DNA of 34,302 nt from the NCBI GenBank assembly GCA_964555675.1, contig CAZKTU010000046.1, positions 1-34,302 on the forward strand, written 5' to 3'. Numbering within the stretch: the first letter of the stretch is position 1; every line of letters starts with the position of its first letter. This stretch comes from CAIWXH01 sp964555675. GTDB taxonomy: Bacteria > Chloroflexota > Chloroflexia > Chloroflexales > Chloroflexaceae. Shown in pieces: positions 14,291-22,237 of the stretch. Made by a program: the position numbers and the translations under genes. A model generated the notes under the pieces. The model was not told the origin of the DNA, did not search any database, and was given only the letters and a program-made list of their open reading frames with translations.

Positions 14291-15827
14291 GCAGCCGGGT
14301 CAGCAGCTCTTGCTTGAGGTCCCAGAGGCGTTGGGAGAGGGAGACGTGGTAGATGTGGGGGTTGACGGTGCGGCGCACGCCGGCGTCGAGGCGCTCGACG
14401 TCGGCGCGGCGGCGCTCGCGCATCTGCTCGAGGGTGGGCTGCTCGGCGACCAGCCGGCCCTCGCGCAGCACCTCGACCAGCAGGGGTTCGACCCCGGTGA
14501 TCGCCGAGCGCTCGAGGGTGCGGTGGCGGGCGTAGTCGCCGGGATGGCGCAGGACGATGCGCTCGGCGCTGGTGGGGTCCTCGTCCTCGAGGGTGATCAG
14601 GTCGGCGGTGGCCGAGCCGCGGGAGTCGTAGATGCGCCAGGCGGCCTTGAGGCCGGGGTTGGTCAGCTTGGCGGGTGTGTCGGCCAGCTTGATCGCGGGG
14701 CGCCAGGCCGCGCCGTCGTGCATGGCCACGAGTTTATAGACCCCGCCGAGGGCGCCCTCGCCGTGGGAGGTGACGAGGCGGGTGCCGACGCCGTAGACCA
14801 GGCGGGCGATGATCGCATTGGCGTCGGCGCCGTAGCGGGGCGCCTCCTGGGCGATCTGGGTCTGGATCTGCCAGATCACCAGCTCGTCGAGGTCGCTCGA
14901 GAGCACGATCGAGGTATTGGCGAAGCCGGCCTTGTCGAGCATGAGCGCCGACTGGATGGCCAGGTAGGCCAGGTCGCCCGAGTCGAGGCGGATGCCGACG
15001 GGGGTATGGCCGCGGGCCCGCAGCTCCTCGAAGACCCTGATTGCATTGGGCACGCCGCTCTCGAGGGTGTCGAGGGTATCGACGAGCAGCAGACAGTCGT
15101 CGGGGTAGCTCTCGGCGTAGGCGCGGAAGGCGTCGAGCTCGCTCTGGCCGAGGGCGAGGAAGACCTGTACGAGGGCGTGGGCGTGGGTGCCCTTGGGGGC
15201 CAGGCCCATGGTGCTCGAGAGGCCGACGTTGGAGGTGTAGTCGGCCCCGCCGATCAGGGCGGCGCGGGTGCCGGCGTTGGCCCCCGTGCTCTGGCCGCGG
15301 CGCAGGCCGAACTCGAGGACCATGGCCCCACGGCTGACCTCGCGCACGCGGGCGGCCTTGGTGGCGATCAGGGTCTGGTAGTTGAGCTGGTTGAGCAGGG
15401 CGGTCTCGAGGATCTGGGCCATGGCCAGGGGCCCGCGCACGACGGTGAGGGGCACGCTGGGGTGGACGACGCGCCCCTCGGGGATGGCCTTCAGGCTGAT
15501 CGCCTCGAAGTTGCCGTGGCGGCGCAGATAGTCGAGGAAGTCGTCGCCGAACAGTTGCCCGCCGTTGCGGTCGCGCTGGGCCCGCAGGTGGGCCAGGTCC
15601 TCCTCGCGGAAGTGGGCCTCGCGCATCCAGTCGAGCAGCCACTCGAGGCCCGCGCTGACGCAGAAGCCGGCCTCGTGCAGGCCGTAGTCGGGGTAGCGGC
15701 GGAAGAAGTGGTCGAACTGGGCGGGCCGCTCGTGGAGACCCTGGCGGAAGTAGAGCTGGGCCATGCTGAGCTGGTACTGGTCGGTGAAGAGGATGCCCTC
15801 GGCTGTCCGCTGCTCGTCTGCGCGCAT
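14283..15827 (-). CDS. pncB: Nicotinate phosphoribosyltransferase
   Basis: A 514-residue NAPRTase, which makes nicotinate mononucleotide from nicotinate and PRPP in NAD salvage. Family blocks are TDQYQLSMAQ near the N-terminus, FGLRRGQS, IRLDSGDLAYLA and YGVGTRLVTS. I use ATG 15827, preceded four bases upstream by GGGAGG; a GTG at 15839 in frame is the alternative but lies over that site. The final codons and TGA are made of 7-bp repeat units, so the exact C-terminus has probably been set by repeat insertion. The gene ends about 50 bases before the rluA-like start and may be cotranscribed with it. Confidence 0.93.
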   Translation of the reverse strand: MRADEQRTAEGILFTDQYQLSMAQLYFRQGLHERPAQFDHFFRRYPDYGLHEAGFCVSAGLEWLLDWMREAHFREEDLAHLRAQRDRNGGQLFGDDFLDYLRRHGNFEAISLKAIPEGRVVHPSVPLTVVRGPLAMAQILETALLNQLNYQTLIATKAARVREVSRGAMVLEFGLRRGQSTGANAGTRAALIGGADYTSNVGLSSTMGLAPKGTHAHALVQVFLALGQSELDAFRAYAESYPDDCLLLVDTLDTLESGVPNAIRVFEELRARGHTPVGIRLDSGDLAYLAIQSALMLDKAGFANTSIVLSSDLDELVIWQIQTQIAQEAPRYGADANAIIARLVYGVGTRLVTSHGEGALGGVYKLVAMHDGAAWRPAIKLADTPAKLTNPGLKAAWRIYDSRGSATADLITLEDEDPTSAERIVLRHPGDYARHRTLERSAITGVEPLLVEVLREGRLVAEQPTLEQMRERRRADVERLDAGVRRTVNPHIYHVSLSQRLWDLKQELLTRLQG

Positions 15828-15901
15828 AGACCCTCCCACTCATAGTGTATAACTGACACCAGAATAGCGCGCCAGGGCGCAGCTGTCAAGGGCGTGCCAG
15901 G

Positions 15902-15952
15902 GGCTCGGGGAGGGGCTCGGGGAGGGGTTCGGGGAGGCCTGGCCTCCCCGAA
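15902..15952. repeat. Three 12-bp tandem repeats ending in a hairpin
   Basis: Three copies of GGCTCGGGGAGG (the third with one change) occupy 15902-15937. The last copy pairs TTCGGGGAGG (15928-15937) with CCTCCCCGAA (15943-15952) around CCTGG. An A6 run follows on the + strand, which is the wrong side for a - strand terminator. Confidence 0.8.
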
Positions 15953-15968
15953 AAAACCTCTTTACCCG

Positions 15969-15985
15969 GTCCGAGTAGCTCGGAC
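15969..15985 (-). terminator. Hairpin after the AspT/YidE-like transporter gene
   Basis: GTCCGAG-TAG-CTCGGAC forms a perfect 7-bp stem just seven bases past the stop codon. On the - strand a T6 run follows, but about 11 bases later, so termination is only a possibility. Confidence 0.4.
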
Positions 15986-15991
15986 AAAACC

Positions 15992-17632
15992 CTAACTGAG
16001 CAGCACCAGGATCAGCTGGGCGGCGACGATCTTGCCGATGGTCGCCACCGGGTAGACCGTAGCGTAGCCGATGTTGGGCAGGTCGTTCTTGGTCTGCTCG
16101 CCGGCGAAGGCGAGGACGGCGGGCTGGGTCTGCAGGCCGGCGAGGATGCCGATGCAGAGGCCCAAGGGGATCTTGAGCAGCTTGTGGCCGACGAAGAGCA
16201 GGGTGAGGGCGGCGATGCAGGTGATCAGGGTCCCGGCGATGAAGATGCTCAGGCCGCCGCCCTGGGCCAGCGTGCTGACGAAGCTGTAGCCCGAGCGGGT
16301 GCCCACGCCGGCCAGGAAGAGGGTCAGCCCGAGCTGGCGCAGGGTCAGGTTCGCGCTGTAGGGCAGGCTCCACACGATCGGCCCGCTGCGCTCGAGCCAG
16401 CCGAGGACGAGGGCCACGATTAGGGGCCCGCCGGCGAAGCCGAGGCTGAAGGTGACCCCGCCGGGCAGGGGCAGGGGGATGGCGCCCAGCAGCAGGCCCA
16501 TGGCGATGCCCAGGCCGAGGGAGACCACGTCGATCTCGGAGAGGCGACGGTACGAGTCGCCGAAGTACTTGCTGACCCCGTCGAGGTTCTCGCGCCTGGT
16601 CACTACGCGCACCCGGTCGCCCAGCTCGAGCACCGTATCGCCCTGGGGCAGCAGCTCGGTGTCGCCGCGGCGCACGCGGGTGATAATCGCCCCGTGGGTG
16701 CGCGGCAGGTCGAGGTCGCGCAAGCGTTTGCCGGCGATCGCCGGGTTCGAGACGAAGACGCGCCGGAAGTCGAGGGTGTGGCGGTCGAGCTCGAGGGGCT
16801 CGGGGGCGAGCTCGCCCATAGCGGCGATCACGGTGTCGACCTCGTCGACGTGGCCGACCACGCTCACCAGGTCGTTCAGCTTCAGGTAGGCGTCGCTGGT
16901 GGCGATACTCACGTGGCCGTCGCGCTGGATGCGCCCGAAGACGATGCTCCAGCGGTAGGTGCGGATCAGCTCGCCGATATTGCGCCCGTCCATCTCGGGC
17001 CTGGTGATGCGCAGGGTGCGATTGACCAGGTTCTCGGTGCCGCCGCCGAGGTCGGGGCGCGCGCGGGCCTCGGCCGAGTAGTCGACCTTCCAGACCCGCT
17101 GCAGGATGTAGGTCGTGAGGATCATGCCGAGCACGCCCATGGGGTAGGTCACCGAGTAGCCGACCACCGGCTCGGCCAGCAGCGCGTCGCTCAGGGCGTC
17201 GCCGCCGCTGCGTTTGAGCTGCTCGATCACCCCGGCGAGGGCGGGGGTGTTGGTGAGGCTGCCGGCGAACATGCCCGCGCTGATCGGCGCGCTCACCCCG
17301 AGCACATAGTGGGCGGCGACGGTCAGGGCGGCGGCTAGTACGATTACGCCGAGGACCAGCAGGTTGTCGCGCAGGCCCTTGCGCTGCAGCGAGGCGAAGA
17401 AGCCGGGGCCGCTGCTCAGGCCGATCGTATAGACAAAGAGCACCAGGCCGAGCAGATAGATGATCTCGGGCAGCTTGAGGTTGGGGTCGAGGGCGCCGAA
17501 GGCCAGGCCGACGAACAGCACGGCCGCCACGCCCAGGCTGACGCCGCCGATCTTGATCCGGCCCAGAATGTAGCCGATGGCCGAGACGACGAAGAGCAAC
17601 AGCAGCGGGTTCGCGATGAGTAACTCGATCAC
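15992..17632 (-). CDS. AspT/YidE/YbjL-type transporter with two RCK_C domains
   Basis: A 546-residue membrane protein of the aspartate:alanine exchanger family. About five or six helices (1-180) and a second group (about 365-546) flank two cytoplasmic RCK_C (TrkA-C) domains at roughly 201-265 and 285-350. The conserved block FAGSLTNTPALAGVIE lies near residue 122. Family members exchange or export small carboxylates; for the YidE/YbjL branch the substrate is largely unknown. I choose GTG 17632 because GGAG lies seven bases upstream and the first helix starts there; the frame is open to 17692. It is transcribed divergently from the DUF59 gene. Confidence 0.88.
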   Translation of the reverse strand: MIELLIANPLLLLFVVSAIGYILGRIKIGGVSLGVAAVLFVGLAFGALDPNLKLPEIIYLLGLVLFVYTIGLSSGPGFFASLQRKGLRDNLLVLGVIVLAAALTVAAHYVLGVSAPISAGMFAGSLTNTPALAGVIEQLKRSGGDALSDALLAEPVVGYSVTYPMGVLGMILTTYILQRVWKVDYSAEARARPDLGGGTENLVNRTLRITRPEMDGRNIGELIRTYRWSIVFGRIQRDGHVSIATSDAYLKLNDLVSVVGHVDEVDTVIAAMGELAPEPLELDRHTLDFRRVFVSNPAIAGKRLRDLDLPRTHGAIITRVRRGDTELLPQGDTVLELGDRVRVVTRRENLDGVSKYFGDSYRRLSEIDVVSLGLGIAMGLLLGAIPLPLPGGVTFSLGFAGGPLIVALVLGWLERSGPIVWSLPYSANLTLRQLGLTLFLAGVGTRSGYSFVSTLAQGGGLSIFIAGTLITCIAALTLLFVGHKLLKIPLGLCIGILAGLQTQPAVLAFAGEQTKNDLPNIGYATVYPVATIGKIVAAQLILVLLS

Positions 17633-17737
17633 AGAGACGCTCCAGCCACACACGGTGTGGCCGCGGGCAGGCAAAGCCCCGCCCACGGCCACATCACCGG
17701 GTGGTACACTCCATCATTGGGGTCCGCTTCCGAGGGA

Positions 17738-17751
17738 GTATGGTATCATAC
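17738..17751 (+). promoter_or_regulatory. Extended -10 promoter with small palindrome for the DUF59 gene
   Basis: TGG-TATCAT (17741-17749) is an extended -10 element about 36 bases before ATG 17786; no good -35 is seen. It sits inside the inverted repeat GTATG-GTAT-CATAC (17738-17751), which could be a regulator site or coincidence. Confidence 0.45.
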
Positions 17752-17785
17752 AAGGGAGCAGCTTCCGTTAAGATTGAGGTGAGCC

Positions 17786-18103
17786 ATGATCACTGAAGAG
17801 ATGGTGCGCGCAGCCCTGCAGAATGTTATTGACCCCGAGATCGGGCTGGATATTGTCAACCTTGGGCTGGTCTACCGCGTCGACGTGCTCGATGAGGGCC
17901 GCAAGGTTGACATTGACATGACCCTGACCACCCCCGCCTGCCCGGCCGGCCCCCAGATCCTCGACCAGGCCAAGCGCGAGGTGCTGGCCCTCGGCGAGGT
18001 CTACAAGTCCCTCGAGGACGTGCGGATCAATCTGGTCTGGACCCCCTTCTGGAACCCCTCGCTCATGAGCGAGGACGCCCGCGAGGAGCTCGGCTTCTTC
18101 TAG
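17786..18103 (+). CDS. DUF59/MIP18-family Fe-S maturation protein (SufT/PaaD-like)
   Basis: A 105-residue DUF59 protein. The blocks DPEIGLDIVNLGLVY (16-30) and MTLTTPACPAGP (45-56, conserved Cys52) and the end VWTPFWNPSLMSEDAREELGF are typical. Relatives (SufT, PaaD, eukaryotic MIP18) take part in Fe-S cluster maturation. It stands alone here, with GAGGTGA before the ATG and a strong terminator after the stop. It could serve the SUF pathway whose genes lie at the left edge of the window, but it is not linked to them in an operon. Confidence 0.92.
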   Translation: MITEEMVRAALQNVIDPEIGLDIVNLGLVYRVDVLDEGRKVDIDMTLTTPACPAGPQILDQAKREVLALGEVYKSLEDVRINLVWTPFWNPSLMSEDAREELGFF

Positions 18104-18147
18104 GCCCGCCCGTAGGCCCGCTCGAAGCTTTGGTCGACATAACAAAA

Positions 18148-18172
18148 GGCGCAGCCGCGGCTGCGCCTTTTT
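18148..18172. terminator. Strong bidirectional intrinsic terminator
   Basis: GGCGCAGC (18148-18155) pairs with GCTGCGCC (18160-18167) around CGCG; the whole 20 bases are a perfect palindrome. T5 (18168-18172) follows on the + strand and A4 (18144-18147) precedes, giving T4 on the - strand. It ends both the DUF59 gene and the exopolysaccharide operon. Confidence 0.95.
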
Positions 18173-18193
18173 GTATGGGCCGGCGTCAGGCCC

Positions 18194-18838
18194 TTAGCCG
18201 GCGAGCCCAAAGGCCATGAAGGTGCCCACCACACAGGCCGCGGCCAGAGCCAGGCCGGCGACCACCTGCAGGGGGGTGTGGTTGCGGGTGCGCACGCGGG
18301 CCCAGGCCAGGGCCAGGGCGCAGACCCAGAGGGCGATGCCGAGGGGCTCGGAGTAGAGCGTGGCCAGGGTGGCGGTCGAGCCCATGGTGGTGGCGTGGAC
18401 GCTGATCTTCCAGTACAGGTTGATCACCCAGGCCAGCACGCTGGTCAGGGCCGCCGAGGTGATCATGGCCATGATCGGCGCGGGCGCGTTGAGCAGCCGC
18501 AGGATGATCAGGCCCGCGACCAGGTTGACGATCCCGAAGAGGTAGAGCTCGTTGCGCTGCGAGCGCACCGAGACGTCGTCGTCGGTGTAGGCCCCCTGCC
18601 TGAGGCGAACCAGGAAGAAGAGCGTGCCCGGCACGATCTGCAGCGCGGCGCAGAGCAGCGCCCACATAGCGCCCGTCGCCATGGGTTCGACCCCGAGCAG
18701 ACAGACGATCAGGATGCTCACGACGGCGAGAATGACAGGGTGGAGGATCTGCGAGATGGTGCGGGCGGCTGCGTAGCCCTTGCCCGGCGCGGCCCCGCGG
18801 TTGAGGGCCTCTGTGGCGAGGTTGTGCTGTCTTGTCAT
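18194..18838 (-). CDS. PAP2-like membrane phosphatase
   Basis: A 214-residue membrane protein with five or six hydrophobic helices. KISVHATTMG (144-153) and ARVRTRNHTPLQVVAG (180-195) resemble the C2 and C3 motifs of PAP2-superfamily phosphatases, although the C3 Asp is not present. As last gene of the exopolysaccharide operon it could dephosphorylate polyprenyl pyrophosphate released by polymer assembly; this is inference from position. I start at ATG 18838, 41 bases after the glycosyltransferase stop; the open frame further upstream is a shadow of that gene. Confidence 0.7.
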   Translation of the reverse strand: MTRQHNLATEALNRGAAPGKGYAAARTISQILHPVILAVVSILIVCLLGVEPMATGAMWALLCAALQIVPGTLFFLVRLRQGAYTDDDVSVRSQRNELYLFGIVNLVAGLIILRLLNAPAPIMAMITSAALTSVLAWVINLYWKISVHATTMGSTATLATLYSEPLGIALWVCALALAWARVRTRNHTPLQVVAGLALAAACVVGTFMAFGLAG

Positions 18839-18879
18839 GCGGTACCTGTTGGGGCGGCGCGGGCCGCCGGGCTGGGCCT

Positions 18880-20025
18880 TCAGCGTGGGCCGGGGCGCAG
18901 GGCGCTGTAGCAGGCGAGCAGAGCGTGGGCGGCCCCTTGCCAGGTGAAGCGGCGGGCCTGGGGCGGCCCCGCAGCCCTGAGGCGCGTCGCTTCGGTCAGG
19001 GCCAGCCTGAGCCCGTCGGCGATCGCGTCGACGCTGAGGGGGTCGACCAGCACGGCGGCCTCGCCGGCGACCTCGGGCAGGCTCGAGACGGCCGCCGTGA
19101 CCACCGGCGCCCCGCAAGCCAGGGCCTCGAGGACGGGCAGCCCGAAGCCCTCGTAGAGTGACGGGTAGACGAAGGCCCGTGCCAGATTATACAACGCCGG
19201 CAGGTGGGCGTCATCCACAAAATTGAGGAAGCGCACCCGCGACCCCAGGCCGAGGCGCTCGACGGTCGCGTAGGCCTCTTCGTAGAGCCAGCCGGGCCGC
19301 CCGACGATCAGCAGTTGCAGCTCGGGCGGCAGCCCCGCCCGCGCGAAGCCCTCGATCAGGCGCGACAGGTTCTTGCGCGGCTCGAGGGTGCCGACGAAGA
19401 GCAGGAACTGGGCGGGCAGGCCGAGAGCCGCGCGCACGGGCTCGCTCGCCGCCGGCGGCATGGGGCGGAAGCGCGGGTCGACCCCGGGGTAGATCAGGCG
19501 CACCCGCGGCCCCGCGACGCCCAGCAGGCGGGCCAGGTCGTCGGCGGTGGCCCGCGAGTCGACCACGACCATGTCGGCGCGGCGCAGGGCCCGCGGCACC
19601 GCCCCGGCCAGGTAGCGCCGCAGGCCGGCCTCGGCGCACTCGGGGCGCACCAGGAAGGTCAGGTCGTGGACGGTCAGCAGGGTGCGGGCCGCAGTGGGCG
19701 GCAGCACGAAGTCGGGGGCGTGCAGGATGTCGAAGTGTCCGGCCAGCAGCTCGGCGCGCAGCGGCAGGCGCAGGCGCTGCCAGATGACGGTGAGCTGGCG
19801 CGGGGTCAGGGGGATGGGTCGGGCCCGCACGTTGGGGTTGGCCGCACACAGCTCGCGCAGGTCGGCGATGTAGGGCGAGCCCTTGGGCAGCCCGCCGGCG
19901 GCGTAGAAGAGCGTGTAGCGCACCCCGCGGTCGAGCCCCACGGCCGCCCGGACCAGCTCGCGCGTGTAGCGGCCGATCCCCGCGCCCTGCCACGCCGCGG
20001 CCGTATAGTCGAGGCCGATGATCAT
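18880..20025 (-). CDS. Glycosyltransferase family 4 (GT-B fold)
   Basis: A 381-residue GT4 glycosyltransferase. The N-terminal domain starts with IGLDYTAAAWQGAGIGRYTREL, and the C-terminal donor domain has FVGTLEPRKNLSRLIEGF (210-227) and the EX7E motif in YEGFGLPVLEAL (Glu292 and Glu300). It transfers a sugar from a nucleotide donor to a lipid-linked oligosaccharide on the cytoplasmic face. I start at ATG 20025, preceded by AGGAGA; the frame to 20094 has no support. It is the sixth of seven genes in the operon. Confidence 0.92.
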   Translation of the reverse strand: MIIGLDYTAAAWQGAGIGRYTRELVRAAVGLDRGVRYTLFYAAGGLPKGSPYIADLRELCAANPNVRARPIPLTPRQLTVIWQRLRLPLRAELLAGHFDILHAPDFVLPPTAARTLLTVHDLTFLVRPECAEAGLRRYLAGAVPRALRRADMVVVDSRATADDLARLLGVAGPRVRLIYPGVDPRFRPMPPAASEPVRAALGLPAQFLLFVGTLEPRKNLSRLIEGFARAGLPPELQLLIVGRPGWLYEEAYATVERLGLGSRVRFLNFVDDAHLPALYNLARAFVYPSLYEGFGLPVLEALACGAPVVTAAVSSLPEVAGEAAVLVDPLSVDAIADGLRLALTEATRLRAAGPPQARRFTWQGAAHALLACYSALRPGPR

Positions 20026-20084
20026 GGTCTCCTGCGGTCTATCGCGGGCTCGCGAGGCCGCGCAGATGGCCTTCGCAGGCCGAG

Positions 20085-20104
20085 CCGGGCGCATCAGCGC
20101 CCGG
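20085..20104 (-). other. Hairpin between the flippase-like and GT4 genes
   Basis: CCGGGCGC-ATCA-GCGCCCGG is a perfect 8-bp stem starting directly after the stop codon TAA (20107-20105) of the upstream gene. There is no T-run. It may protect or partly terminate the operon transcript. Confidence 0.5.
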
Positions 20105-21178
20105 TTATCTGCGCTTCGAGAAGAGGTAGAGGAAAAAGCCGCCGATCACGATGCTCCAGAAGTTGATCAGGCGGTCGAGCAGGGTGACCGCGATGCCGAG
20201 GTTCTTGTCGACGCCGAAGAGGGTCAGGACCACAGTGATCGTGCCCTCGACCACGCCCAGGCCCGCCGGGGTGATCGGCAGGGCGGTGAGCAGCGACGAG
20301 GCCAGGGCCACGAAGACGATCGCCGAGAGCGAGAGGGTGGCGACCTCGGGGCCGAAGGACTCGATCACGAAGTAGAGCCTGAAGCCTTCGAGCAGCCAGA
20401 TCACGCCGGTGAAGGCGATCAGGCGCGGCAACACCGCGGGGCTGAACGAGCTGAGGGCGGCGTGCTCGAAGCGCACATAGAACGGCAGGGCCCGCTGCGG
20501 GATGAAGCGGCGCACCAGCGGGCTCAGCCAGCGCATGCTGGCCAGGCCGCCCAGGATGGCCACCACCAGCAGGGCGCCGAAGCCGAAGACGATCTGGGTG
20601 CCGTCGGGCATGTGGGCCCCGAAGGTGAACCAGGCCGAGATCACCAGCATCCCGAACAGGCCGAGCATGTCGAGCAGCCGCTCGGCGAAAATCGTGCCGA
20701 AGGCCGACGAGAACGAGACCCGGCCGTTATGCTTGAGCAGGTAGCCCCTGTAGGCGTCGCCGAGCTTGGCGGGCACGATACAGTTGGCGAACCACGACAG
20801 GTAGATATACTCCATCAGGGCCGGCAGCGAGGCCCAGCTGGTGCGGCCCTCGTCGATCGGCACGCCGGCGTTGCGCAGCAGCAGGCGCCAGCGCAGCGCC
20901 CTGATCGGGAAGGTAGTGTAGAACACGCAGAACGCGAGCAGCAACATCCAGGGATTGGCTTGCCTGATGTACTGCCAGGTTCGCCCGATGTCGATGTTGA
21001 GGCCGCGGAAGGCGAAGATGACGATCGCCAGGGCCAGGCCGAACGACACCAGGGTGCGCGGGCTGCGAAGCCGCTCCCAGAGGGAGAAGCCTCCCCGTTC
21101 GACCTCCAGCTCTTCTGGCAGCTCGTCGGTTAGCTCCGGGTCAGGCGCCAGCTTGCCCGTGGTGTCGTCTACCATCAT
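20105..21178 (-). CDS. LPG-synthase-TM / flippase-like integral membrane protein
   Basis: A 357-residue polytopic protein of the PF03706 family (UPF0104, the membrane domain of lysylphosphatidylglycerol synthases). A hydrophilic acidic N-terminus (1-40) precedes about eight helices. The conserved segments FANCIVPAKLGDAYRGYLL (about 131-149) and ITPAGLGVVEG (about 301-311) are visible. Such proteins occur beside glycosyltransferases and are thought to move lipid-linked intermediates, but no catalytic lysyl-transfer domain is present here. Two ATG codons stand together (21178 and 21175); I use the first. Confidence 0.85.
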   Translation of the reverse strand: MMVDDTTGKLAPDPELTDELPEELEVERGGFSLWERLRSPRTLVSFGLALAIVIFAFRGLNIDIGRTWQYIRQANPWMLLLAFCVFYTTFPIRALRWRLLLRNAGVPIDEGRTSWASLPALMEYIYLSWFANCIVPAKLGDAYRGYLLKHNGRVSFSSAFGTIFAERLLDMLGLFGMLVISAWFTFGAHMPDGTQIVFGFGALLVVAILGGLASMRWLSPLVRRFIPQRALPFYVRFEHAALSSFSPAVLPRLIAFTGVIWLLEGFRLYFVIESFGPEVATLSLSAIVFVALASSLLTALPITPAGLGVVEGTITVVLTLFGVDKNLGIAVTLLDRLINFWSIVIGGFFLYLFSKRR

Positions 21179-21220
21179 CGATCTACAGCCCTCGTATGGA
21201 TGCGCCGCCTACATCGCTCC

Positions 21221-21252
21221 CTTGCCGGCTGGGGGTAAAATATCCCGGCAAG
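21221..21252 (-). other. Inverted repeat in the 87-base gap inside the exopolysaccharide operon
   Basis: CTTGCCGG (21221-21228) and CCGGCAAG (21245-21252) are perfect complements around a 16-base spacer. No T-run follows on the - strand. It lies between the epimerase stop and the flippase-like start and could be a partial terminator, a stabilising hairpin or an internal control site. Confidence 0.5.
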
Positions 21253-21265
21253 TATACACCGGATT

Positions 21266-22237
21266 TCAAGCTCGCTTGCCGTCGCCCATGACCTCGGCCT
21301 GGTACCATTCCCAGAAGCGGGCCAGGCCCGCTTCGACGTTGGTCGAGCTCTCGAAGCCCAGCAGCCGCCCGGCCTTCTCGGTGCTCGCGAAGGTGATCGG
21401 CGGCTCGGTCGCCGGCAGGGGCCGCGTCTCGACCAGGGCCTTCAGGCCCGTGATCTGCTCGAGCAGCGCGACGAAGTGTCGCATCTCAACCGGCTGCGAG
21501 TTGCCCAGGTTGTAGATCTCGTAGGGCTGAGGCCGGTCCAGGGCCGCGCTCACCCCGGCCACAATGTCGTCGACGTAGGTGTAGTCGCGGAAGAGGCCCA
21601 CCCCGCCCTCGAAGAGCGTGAACGGCTCGCCGCGCACCATCTTGTCGACGAAGAGGTGCGGGGTCATGTCGGGCCGGCCGCGCGGCCCATAGACCGTGAA
21701 GAAGCGCACCACCGCGGTCGGCGTGCCATAGAGGCTGTGGAAGGTGTAGGCCAGGACCTCGGCGGCCTTCTTGGTGGCCGCGTACGGCGAGAGGGGCCTG
21801 TCGGTCGGGTCGCCCTCCTCGAAGGGCAGCTTGGCGCTCTTGCCGTAGACCGACGAGGTCGAGGCCAGCATGAAGCTCTCGACCTGGTGGCGGCGGGTCA
21901 GCTCGAGGATGTGGACGGTGCCGCCGACATTGACCTGCTCGTAGAGCGACGGGTCGGCGATCGAGGGGCGCGGTCCGGGCAGGGCCGCCAGGTGCGCTAC
22001 CCGGCGCGGCTTGTGGGCCTCGAAGATCGCCGCCAGGGCCGGCGCATCGCGAATGTCGGCCTCGGCCAGGGTGAAACCCGGCTGCTCGCTCGCCCAGGCC
22101 AGGTTGCGCCGCTTGCGCTCGGGGTTGTAGTAGCTGGTAAAGTTGTCGACGCCAATCACCCGCTCGCCGCGCCGTAACAGGGCCTCCACGAGGTGGCTGC
22201 CGATGAAGCCGGCCGCGCCGGTTACCAGGTAGGTCAT
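21266..22237 (-). CDS. NAD-dependent nucleotide-sugar epimerase (UDP-glucuronate 4-epimerase-like)
   Basis: A 323-residue extended short-chain dehydrogenase. The NAD loop is TGAAGFIGS (6-14), the catalytic Tyr152 and Lys156 are in SPYAATKK, and ASTSSVYG (125-132) holds the catalytic Ser. DNFTSYYNP and the RFFTVYGPRGRPDM block fit UDP-glucuronate 4-epimerases, which supply UDP-galacturonate. ATG 22237 overlaps the stop of the O-antigen ligase gene as ATGA and has AAGGAG eight bases upstream. With the neighbouring decarboxylase it would divide UDP-glucuronate between galacturonate and xylose. Confidence 0.88.
   Translation of the reverse strand: MTYLVTGAAGFIGSHLVEALLRRGERVIGVDNFTSYYNPERKRRNLAWASEQPGFTLAEADIRDAPALAAIFEAHKPRRVAHLAALPGPRPSIADPSLYEQVNVGGTVHILELTRRHQVESFMLASTSSVYGKSAKLPFEEGDPTDRPLSPYAATKKAAEVLAYTFHSLYGTPTAVVRFFTVYGPRGRPDMTPHLFVDKMVRGEPFTLFEGGVGLFRDYTYVDDIVAGVSAALDRPQPYEIYNLGNSQPVEMRHFVALLEQITGLKALVETRPLPATEPPITFASTEKAGRLLGFESSTNVEAGLARFWEWYQAEVMGDGKRA

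Noticed and set aside
14076..15845. Long + strand open frame across pncB, with a repeated FILHPSS-type N-terminal stretch
   Set aside because: It is antisense to a clear nicotinate phosphoribosyltransferase; the repetitive peptide is only the translated heptamer array.
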